DNA of 64,000 nt, taken from contig CM046000.1 of the NCBI GenBank assembly GCA_025175895.1, positions 66,492,720-66,556,719 of the forward strand, in the 5' to 3' direction. Below the pieces are notes generated by a model. It was not told the origin of the DNA. It did not search any database and was given only the letters and a program-made list of their open reading frames with translations. Every line of letters begins with the position of its first letter. Position 1 is the stretch's first letter. The translations under genes were made by a program, and so were the position numbers. This document shows, in pieces, positions 56,191 through 64,000 of the stretch. This DNA comes from Wurfbainia villosa. Its lineage: Eukaryota; Streptophyta; Magnoliopsida; Zingiberales; Zingiberaceae.

Positions 56191-57659
56191 AAGGTATATC
56201 TTCTTGTTTAGTTGTTGAAACATGTTTAGCGATGTTATCTACCAGTACCTGGTGTGTAGATACAGGAGCCACTGACCATGTCTGCAATTCCTTGCAGGGG
56301 TTCCAGGAAACCCGACGACTAGCTGAGGGAGAGATTACCGTCTTCATGGCCAATGCTTCAAAGGTGGCGGCTATTGCAGTGGGAGAGGTTTATTTATCTT
56401 TTGATAGGAATAAATTTTTGGTTTTAAGAAATTGTCTTTATGTACCTACTTTTAGAAAGAATTTAATTTCAGTTTCTAAATTGTTTATGGATGGATATTC
56501 TGTTTCTTTTAATGACAAGGTGGTTATAAAAAGGAATAGGGAGATTATCTGTTCTGGTACATTGGTTGGCAATTTATATACTCTTGAACCAAAAACTCCC
56601 ACGATGCAAATAGAAGTAAATAGCTCATCTTCTAAATCTAATAAGAGAAAAGAACCTTCGCAAATGAACCAAACATATCTTTGGCATCTAAGGCTTGGTC
56701 ATATTAACCTAAGTAGAATTCAAAGGTTGATAGCTGATGGACCTTTGGGTTCATTAGTGGTGGAGGATCTCCCAACCTGCGAATCTTGCTTGGAAGGTAA
56801 AATGACCAAGAGGCCTTTCAAAGCCAAGGGGTATAGGGCCAAAGATGTGTTAGAATTGGTTCATTCTGATTTGTGCGGTCCTATGTCTATCCAGGCAAGA
56901 GGTGGCTTTATATACTTCGTCTCTTTTATAGACGATTATTCAAGGTATGGATACATTTACTTGATGCGCCGCAAGTCTGAATGCTTTGACAAGTTCAAAG
57001 AATTCAAGGCTGAAGTGGAGAACCGTCAAGGTAAAAGTATCAAGACATTACGATCTGATCGTGGTGGCGAGTACCTCTTGGGAGAGTTTAGGAGTTACTT
57101 ATCAGAGGCTGGGATTCAATCCCAATTGTCGGCACCTGGCACACCCCAGCAGAATGGTGTGGCGGAGTGAAGGAATAGGACTCTTATGGAGATGGTCAAA
57201 TTGATGATGAGTTATTCTGAGTTACCTGATTCGTTCTGGGGGTTTGCTCTGGAAACAGCAGCACACATTCTGAACTTGGTTCCATCTAAGTCAGTACCCT
57301 CTACTCCCACAGAGTTGTGGACTGGGCGAAAGCCTAGTCTAAGACATATTCGGATTTGGGGTAGTCCAGCACATGTGCTGAAGGGAGATGCTGGTAAGTT
57401 GGAATCTCGTATAGAAGTGCGGTTGTTTGTTGGCTACCCCAAGGGAACGAAGGGTGGTTTATTCTATAGTCCTAGAGATCAGAAGGTGATTGTGAGTACG
57501 AATGCCAGATTTCTAGAGGAGGACTATGTGATGAACCACAAGCCCACGAGTAGGATTGTTCTTGAGGAGTTGGCGAAGTCGGGCTTGTACCACGGTACAA
57601 GAGGAGACACCACAAGTCAGCACGCGTGTCACAGAGCATACAGAGGCACCTCGTCGTAG
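56191..57659 (+). pseudogene. pol: R10 protease and integrase
   Basis: Protease TWCVDTGATDHVCNSLQGF (near 56250) is intact around DTG. Next are YVPTFRKNLISVSKLF, LWHLRLGHINLSRIQRLIAD with CESCLEGKM, HSDLCGPM, IDDYSRYGYIY, LRSDRGGEYLLGEF and NGVAE: the DDE triad is complete. TGA at 57168 replaces the Arg codon after NGVAE. The same frame continues at MEMVKLMMSYSELPDSFWGF to IWGSPAHVLKGDAGKLESRI, LFVGYPKGTKGGLFY and ARFLEEDYVMNH; a frameshift follows at about 57577. Confidence 0.92.
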
Positions 57660-58817
57660 TGGGAGGGTTGTTAGACAACCCGGCAGATTCATGTTTTTGG
57701 GAGAGTCTTGGACTTAGTCACAGTGAACATGAACGATCCACACTGGACATATGTGAGGCAATCCAAGATAGAGATGCGATATCTTGGCAGCGATGAATTG
57801 GAGATAGAATCTATGGATTCTAATCAGTCTGAGCTAGTAGACCCACCCGATGGTGTAAAAACCATTGGATGCAAGTGGATCTACAAGAGAAAGAGAGGAG
57901 TAGACGGGAAGGTTGAGACCTTCAAAGCTAGGCTTGTTGCGAAAGGGTATACTCAGAAAGAGGGTATCGATTATGAGGAGACCTTTTCGCCGGTAGCTAT
58001 GCTTAAGTCTATCCGGATTCTCTTATCTATAGCTGCTCATATGGATTATGAGATTTGGCAGATGGATGTCAAGACAGCTTTTCTTAACGGAAGTCTTGAG
58101 GAGAACATCTACATGCGGCAACCAGAGGGATTCATTGCTAAAGGCAAAGAGCATCTTGTATGTAAGCTTAATCGGTCCATTTATGGATTGAAGCAAGCTT
58201 CTAGATCATGGAACATCCGCTTTGATGAGGTAATCCAATCATATGGATTTATTCAAAGTCCGGATGAGCCATGTGTATACAAGAGATGTGACGGAAACGT
58301 AGTGGTGTTTCTTGTACTATACGTAGATGACATTTTGTTAGTTAGCAACAATATCAAAGTGTTATCAGACGTAAGGGTATGGTTGTCCAAACTGTTTGAT
58401 ATGAAGGACTTGAGAGAAGTGGGACACATCCTTGGGATCAAAGTTATAAGGGATCGCAAGAAAAGGATGTTGTGCTTGTCTCAAGCTTCATACATTGACA
58501 CTATCCTTGCTCGTTTTAGCATGCAAAACTCCAAGAAAGGTTTTCTACCTTTTAGGCATGGAGTTCCTTTATCTAAAGAGATGTGTCCCAAAACATCAAA
58601 GGAGATAGAGGACATGAAGGCGGTTCCTTATGCTTCGGCAGTAGGAAGCCTTATGTATGCTATGCTATGTACGAGATCGGATATCTGCTTTGCTGTGGGC
58701 ATGGTTAGCAGATATCAGAGTAATCCTGGACAGGGACATTGGACTGCGGTAAAGCATATATTGAAGTACCTGAGAAGGACTAGGGATTATATCTTTGGTT
58801 TCAGGCGGATCAATTAG
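57660..58817 (+). pseudogene. pol: R10 reverse transcriptase, nearly complete
   Basis: The open frame from 57708 includes DPPDGVKTIGCKWIYKRKRG, KARLVAKGYTQKEGIDYEET, QMDVKTAFLNGSLEENIYM, LNRSIYGLKQASRSWNIRFD, the catalytic LYVDDILLVSNN, LGIKVIRDRKKRMLCLSQAS, MCPKTSKEIEDMKAVPYASA and QGHWTAVKHILKYLRRTRDY. All usual copia RT blocks are present with no internal stop. It ends out of frame at FGFRRIN, where RNase H should begin. A small deletion lies near 57830 (SNQSELVD against NQVWELVE in R4). Confidence 0.92.
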
Positions 58818-59283
58818 TCACATGGGTTACAGTTGGATTTCCAATCAGATAGGGACAAGAGTAAGTCTACCTCGGGGTTTGTGTTTACTTTTGGAGGTGG
58901 AGCCATAGTATGGAGGAGTGTCAAGCAGAAATGCGTGGCGGACTCTACCATGGAAGCTGAGTATGTGGCAGCCTCTGAGGCAGCCAAGGAAGCTGTATGG
59001 CTCAGGAACTTCTTGATGGACTTGGATGTGATTCCTGGTTTGCCTAGAACTATCACAATTTATTGTGATAACAGTGGTGCAGTTGCAAACTCGAAGGAAC
59101 CACGAGCCCATAAGGCAAGTAAACACATAGAGCGCAAGTACCACCTCATCAGAGATCGTAAGCGAGGAGAAGTTCTTTGTCGCCAAGATTGCATCGGAGG
59201 ATAACTGGCGGATCCATTCACTAAGGCCCTTCGGAGCGTTTGATAGGCATGTGGAGGACATGGGGATCGGATGTATTGCAGTG
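58818..59283 (+). pseudogene. pol: R10 RNase H
   Basis: After a frameshift, 58833-59204 reads DFQSDRDKSKSTSGFVFTFG, GGAIVWRSVKQKCVADSTME, AEYVAASEAAKEAVWL, IYCDNSGAVANSKEP and ASKHIERKYHLI, with the catalytic EAEY and CDN residues. The YTDSDF start is lost by small changes near 58830. Further small indels lie near 59155-59240 before the end. Confidence 0.88.
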
Positions 59284-59308
59284 ATGACATGGCGTAGTCT
59301 TTTAGTAT

Positions 59309-59319
59309 AAGTGGGAGAT
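59309..59319 (+). other. Polypurine tract of R10
   Basis: AAGTGGGAGAT directly before the 3' LTR, identical to that of R3 and R4. Confidence 0.88.
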
Positions 59320-61353
59320 TGTTGGAATGTATACTGAAAGCCTAGCTCTTTTTGTATGAACATTTTATTTTGAAATAAGAATCACATGATCATTGTTTGC
59401 ATTTTATATATTCATTATATATGTGTGCATATTGTCTAATATTTTACATTGTAGATAACATGGTGCTTGGTGTGGCACAGAAGATCATGTTATCAGTCCC
59501 TTGTAGAATATAAGTAGAGGCTCACAACCAAGATGGGTTTGGACAAACCATTGGCATGGTTGTAGTGTAGCTTGGTATTGTTTTATCTTGAACATAGAGT
59601 TACACTAGTACACTTAGGTGTATTGAGCAGGACCGACATAGAGGTGATTCAATTTAGTCTTGACTACATAATTGAATCGGACCTCGGATATTATATTGTA
59701 CATGCTCTTAATCCGATATAATAACGGGCACATGTACTTAGTATTTATTTCTTTGATTTACCAGAGGGTGAGATTTAGATGGATTAAATCAATATGCCCG
59801 GTAAGTTGGGAAATGATATTATTTACATGGTGTGCCGTTGATTATAGGAGGAAACCGTGTCCTATATATTAGGTTGATGATGTCCCCTTGCGGAGCTCAT
59901 AAGGTTCATCATGTAAACCCAGCTGGTTGACTTAGTCAACATGATGGTAAGGTTGAGTGGTACTACTCGAGGAGTTAGATGTTAATTAATTGATGGTCGA
60001 TAAATCAATTAATTGGCGGACATTCGATATCTTAAACACGGGGAGATTATTGTACAAATAATATATGGAGCCCATATTGATTTATGGGGGTTGGTGAGGT
60101 AGTTCAATGATGATCCTCTAGTGGAATGGAACATCATTGATGGATCAAGTTTGTGTGTTTCCGATCCATCGGGTGGCCAAGACCCAACTCCTCCTTATGG
60201 TCCATATCGTAGCCTAATATAATCCTTGTGAAGTCTAGATCCAAGAATGTAAAACAAAACCTATAACCAAAGGTTGGGATTAAATCCCTACATCAGATGG
60301 TTGGATGAAACCCTATAACCAACGTTTGTGATTAAATCACTAGATCCGATGGTTAGGATGAAACCCTAGAATCGACGGTTGGGATTAAATCCTAGATCCG
60401 ATTGGGATGAAAACCTAGATCCGACGGTTGGGATTAAACCCTAGATCCGACGGTTGGGATAAAACCCTAGATCCGACGGTTGGGATTAAACCCTAGATCC
60501 GACGGTTGGGATAAAACCCTAGATCCGACGGTGGAGATTAAATCCTAGATCCGACGGTGGAGATTAAAGGAGGCTTAAGCCCTATTCTATAAATAGATGC
60601 TTAGGGTTGGCGGCAAAAATGATCAAGATAATTCAAATTGGGATTAGGGTTTGGAAAGAGTTGGCGGCTAGGGTTTTGGAGTAAGGTTGGGCGACAACCA
60701 TCTTCATCCAAAATTGATTCTTGCGCCCACCTCCTTCAAGCATTCCTTGGCAGCGCCCTTCATTAGCCACTCTCTTCTTCCTTTGCGGCGGTTCTCCTCC
60801 CATTGGTGGCGGCAGATCATCTTCCTCAATTTCCAAGGTGGCCGGCGGTTCCCTTTGTATTGGTGGTCGGCGCCTCATCTATTCATTCCTTGGTCGGCGG
60901 TTGCATCAAACTTCCTAGCTTGGTGGCCGGTTCTAGATAGGAAAGGTATTTGTGGTTCTTCTCTTTGTTCGCAGCGGACAAGGAAGAGGAGAACTCGATC
61001 TAGAAGGCTTCTACTCGTGGAGGATCTTCGTCCACACGTCGTCCACGAGAAGGAAAGGACATACGATAGAAGATCGTAAGGTATAAAGTTATTTTAACTT
61101 TATGTACAGATCTGAGCATGTTCTTATTTGTTTTGATTATGCATGTGTGTGTGTGAATATATATTGTATAATCATGGACCCCGAAGACAAACACAAAAAT
61201 CGGCGATCCATCCGTCGTCTCTTCCGCGGCTAACCAACTAGAAGAGTTGTGTTGCTTGAACAACTAGTTTGTTCAAGCGACCACTCAAGTTGTTAGCACG
61301 ACGACGAATAGGTTATGCTAAGGAAGCTCATCCCATCCGGATTAATTCTTTCA
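59320..61353 (+). repeat. R10 3' LTR, 63 bp shorter at its end
   Basis: TGTTGGAATGTATACTGAAA through a 12-unit minisatellite (60262-60570), TATAAATA at 60588, to ATTAATTCTTTCA. It stops there, directly next to TSD AGGTA, while the 5' LTR continues for 63 bp. Confidence 0.95.
60262..60570 (+). repeat. U3 minisatellite in the R10 3' LTR, 12 units
   Basis: Twelve imperfect units like those of the 5' LTR. One unit is shortened (GATCCGATTGGGATGAAAA). Confidence 0.9.
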
Positions 61354-62386
61354 AGGTACATATCCTAAACACTAAGGATTACCTAGGGAAATTTACATCC
61401 AAAACCACGACCGGAATCTTTCTAGGATACTCGACTACAAGCAGAGCTTATAGAGTATATAACCACGACACCCTTAGAGTCGAGGAGACTATCAATGTAG
61501 TTTTTGATGAAGGACATGAACCTACAAAACCCCCGGCAACCCCAATTAGTGAGCCGATTCATACTAGACCTAACTCTGATCCGGAGATCAGGTCTAGTGT
61601 TAATCCTAACCTAAGTCAACCAAGTCACTCTATTGACCAAGTGATAGATGACTCCAACCAAACTAGAACTCAAACGAGTCATCCTATAAATCAAGTTGTA
61701 GACTCAAACCCAAATCCAACTAGGACTCAAACGAATCATCCTATCGACCAAGTGATAGGTGATCCAAGTCTAGGAGTTCGAACTAGAGCCTCATACAGAA
61801 ACCTTAGTCAAATATCTTTGATTTCTAAAATTGAACCCAAAACTATTGACCAAGCTCTTCTTGATTTCGATTGGATTATTGCAATGCAAGAAGAGTTGGC
61901 TCAATTCACTAGGAACGAAGTATGGTAATTAGTACCACCACCTAAAGATAAAACAATCATTGGAACAAGGTGGGTGTTTAGAAATAAACTTGATGATAAA
62001 GGTGAAGTGGTTAGAAGTAAAGCTAGACTAGTCGCTAAAGGGTTTAGTCAAGTCGAAGGTTTAGATTACGACGAGACCTATGCCCCAGTAGCTAGATTAG
62101 AGTCCATTTGAATGCTATTAGCATATGCAACACATCGAGGATTTAAGTTGTTTCAAATGGATATGAAATCTGCATTTTTAAATGGATACATTAAAGAAGA
62201 AGTTTATGTTAGTCAACCCCCCGGTTTCGAAAGTTTAAACAAACCTGATCATTTCCTTAGATTAAAGAAAGCTCTTTATGGACTTAAACAAGCTCCGCGA
62301 GCTTGGTACGAGAGACTTTCGATTTATCTTAAGTCCAAAGGCTTTAACCAAGGTGTAGTTGACCAAACCCTTTTCGTAAAAACCTG
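61354..62386 (+). pseudogene. pol: R9 integrase tail, linker and truncated reverse transcriptase
   Basis: After R10 the R9 frame resumes: VHILNTKDYLGKFTSKTTTG, IFLGYSTTSRAYRVYN and VVFDEGHEP. The linker has three imperfect repeats of about 20 residues (TRTQTSHPI.QVVD, TRTQTNHPIDQVIGD and one earlier). RT reads IGTRWVFRNKLDDKGEVVRS, KARLVAKGFSQVEGLDYDET, FQMDMKSAFLNGYIKEEVYV and LKKALYGLKQAPRAWYERLS, ending VDQTLFVKT and TGA. Stops at 61926 and 62107 interrupt it. The YVDD catalytic motif and RNase H are missing: the sequence jumps to the 3' non-coding region. Confidence 0.9.
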
Positions 62387-63027
62387 AGTCAGTATCAATC
62401 AAGCCAAATATGAGTCGAACATTTTATAGATGAACTTATTTTCAGTATATTATTTTCAAAATAATGTGGAACATGCTTGGACTTTAAATTTAAAACTTAT
62501 TTTTGTTTTCCACACACACCCTCACTCTTTTCGATATATGGCAAAAGGGGGAGAAAAAGGCCAAAGTTAAGGGGTCAAAATTTTTTTTATAACTTAACTC
62601 TTACTTCATATTTAAACCAAAAGTTAACTCTAAGTTTTTGAAAACTTATTTAACTTTTAACAAAAGGAAGTAAAGGCCAAGTTAAGAGAATTCTTAACTT
62701 AAACTTATGTGTGTCGTCAACGTAAACATTATGCCGTTAATGCTTTACTTAAAGGGGAGAAAGGGCCAAGTTAAGAAGAACTCTTAACTTAAACATTTTA
62801 CTAAGGCCAACTTTAAGTAATTACTTAAAGCAACCCTCAAGGGGGAGGATTAAGGCCTTTCTTCAAGACTCACCCTCGGTCAAGGGAGAGGTTTCCTCAA
62901 GGGGGAGTACTTGAAGAAAATCCTTACTACTCCAACTTAATCTTCTTTATTTCTTGTTTGTTTCTAATGCACATTATTCTTCATGCTTGCTATTTACTTA
63001 ACTTTGTATGTGGGTTTGCCATAAATC
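62387..63027 (+). other. R9 3' non-coding region with repeated purine tracts
   Basis: This stretch holds no recognisable coding sequence. AAAAGGGGGAGAAAAAGGCC (62544), AAAGGGGAGAAAGGGCC (62751), CAAGGGGGAGGAT (62839), CAAGGGAGAGG and CAAGGGGGAGTACTTG (62896) recur, with repeated AAGGCCAAGTTAAGA and ATTCTTAACTTAAAC words between them. Confidence 0.75.
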
Positions 63028-63041
63028 AAAAAGGGGGAGAT
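63028..63041 (+). other. Polypurine tract of R9
   Basis: AAAAAGGGGGAGAT directly before the 3' LTR. Confidence 0.9.
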
Positions 63042-64000
63042 TGTTGGTGCAGTAGGCACCTAAGTCGAACCTGAGTTTTGATTATAGCAAACGATACAAA
63101 GTTAAGCTCATGTCATTATCTCACGAGCTGAATCGAGTGTGCAGAAGATTGCTATAGCTGGAGTTGAAGGCTAGCGACACCCGGAGGAAGCCGCGGTGGT
63201 CGGCCAGCACTCGAGTGACTTTGGAGGGAGCCGAAGGAATCGAGTGGAAGGCCGGAAGCAAAAGCAACATGTAAGTATCGAGGTAAGCTCATGTGTACAA
63301 GCGTAAGTGAGGTCGTATCCTCGTTACGGGGATGATCTTAAGCATAGATCTGAACAAAGACATCCTATAGATGGTCTAGGTCGAGATCGGACGGTCGACG
63401 ACCGTCGAAATTATGTTTTTGTTGAGCTAACTTTGACTTGCAGCAAGCATCGATCATTGCCCGGCTTGGAGGACTCAATCGCCGTCAATCGATCATTGCC
63501 GGAGGTCGGCCTCGGCCCGATCGCCATCGATCAGCGATGATGGGCATCAGTCGACTGATGGTCAATGATCAGATTCGAGGAGTCAAGGCTTATCACCCCA
63601 TTTCAAGGAGATTGGTGCTCAATTGTGATTGGCAAGGGTTCCTCTCAAAAAGGGGCTCAAAGGCTATAAAAGGAGGTCATAACCTAGGGTTTTCTCATCA
63701 ATTCTAAGTGCTCAAAAGCCTCCGCAACGCTGCGACTCTCCGACGACTCTATAACAATGAAGTGCTACCAACAACCCTAGTTTAAGTCCTATCTTCGAGT
63801 TGTTGGTATAATCTTAGTTTGTCATTTCTCTTAATCTTGCAATTCGTTTGTTAATAGAGGCTTTCTACCGTTGCATTTTATTTTAATAGAAGAGAGGGGT
63901 TGTCTCTCTATCTTTTGCTTCGAAGGTTTTTGTAATCGTAAAACTTCTACCTCCAACGAGGAGGAGTGTTTTAGTGAATTGCCCTCCGTACACGGTCTAG
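63042..64000 (+). repeat. R9 3' LTR, cut by the window end
   Basis: TGTTGGTGCAGTAGGCACC through ATCTCACGAGCT, the CATCAGTCGACTGATGG palindrome, TATAAAAG at 63665 and the CTACCTCCAACGAGGAGGAG block to CACGGTCTAG at 64000. About 170 bp more are expected from the 5' LTR. Confidence 0.92.

Larger units (their letters stand above)
52235..61353 (+). mobile_element. R10: Ty1/copia retrotransposon, most domains kept, with a shortened 3' LTR
   Basis: R10 has 5' LTR 52235-54346, primer-binding site, leader, gag, pol with all domains and several frameshifts, polypurine tract and 3' LTR 59320-61353. TSD AGGTA is at 52230-52234 and 61354-61358; removing R10 plus one TSD rejoins the R9 integrase frame (FGCK to VHILNTKDYLG). 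The 3' LTR lacks the last 63 bp present in the 5' LTR and ends TTTCA at a hairpin loop. LTR start and U3 resemble R2 and R5; gag-pol resemble R3 and R4. Confidence 0.95.
47294..64000 (+). mobile_element. R9: SIRE-like copia retrotransposon interrupted by R10, running off the window
   Basis: R9 has 5' LTR 47294-48419, primer-binding site, gag with CCHC, protease, integrase split by R10, linker, truncated reverse transcriptase, a purine-rich 3' region and a 3' LTR from 63042 to beyond 64000. The 5' terminus is TATTGG where the 3' LTR has TGTTGG, a G-to-A change. The left flank AACCT would be the TSD; the right one is outside. RT lacks its second half and RNase H is absent, so this copy is defective. 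Confidence 0.92.

Noticed and set aside
52230..61358. R10 treated as two separate insertions because LTR ends differ
   Set aside because: The TSD AGGTA flanks the pair, the R9 frame rejoins on removal, and primer-binding site and polypurine tract are at the right places; it is one element.

Overview
This window looks like plant nuclear DNA from a repeat-rich region of a flowering plant. Every protein I can recognise belongs to a transposable element: Ty1/copia gag-pol, CACTA (En/Spm) transposases, and the end of an RTE-like LINE. I found no host gene, tRNA, rRNA or CRISPR array. The copia primer-binding sites match the plant initiator tRNA-Met 3' end (TGGTATCAGAGCCA). The sequence does not let me name the species.

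The backbone is one old, degenerate CACTA transposon on the minus strand, seen at about 4519-8513 (less an unclassified stretch, 7309-8513), 17096-19414, 41081-41634 and 47151-47293. Read from right to left, its pieces follow the usual CACTA order: transposase-associated N-terminal domain (41593-41081), TNP2 core (19414-18704), the HNLDVMHVEKN block and DUF4218-like region (18200-17564), DUF4216-like region (7308-6400), then a Ptta/En/Spm-type second gene (6110-4640). Some GT-AG introns are still visible.

LTR retrotransposons have split this CACTA apart. R3 (8519-17090, target-site duplication TGGCC) and R4 (19415-41080) are copies of one copia family. R4 is itself interrupted by a solo LTR, R5 (24364-27586, TSD AGTTG), which carries another solo LTR, R6 (24711-25799, TSD CTTCT). 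R4 is also interrupted by a minus-strand copia element of another family, R7 (29166-38789, TSD GACTC). R8 (41635-47145, TSD ATATA) is a SIRE-like element with gag but no pol. R9 (47294 to beyond the window) is a SIRE-like element interrupted in its integrase by R10 (52235-61353, TSD AGGTA). At the left edge, a minus-strand gag fragment with its 5' LTR (R2, 502-4518) carries an RTE-like LINE insertion (2034-2415, 17-bp TSD). R2 abuts a plus-strand LTR fragment (1-469) in an inverted junction.

No element here has all its frames open. R7 comes closest: its pol is one frame broken by a few stop codons. R10 keeps its domains with several frameshifts. The less ordinary signals are in non-coding parts. 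They include a U3 minisatellite of variable copy number next to the TATA box, a conserved leader hairpin with a repeated motif, a cluster of CAGTCGACTG palindromes that differs sharply between the two LTRs of one element, and an R10 3' LTR that stops exactly at the loop of a hairpin yet is flanked by a perfect TSD.
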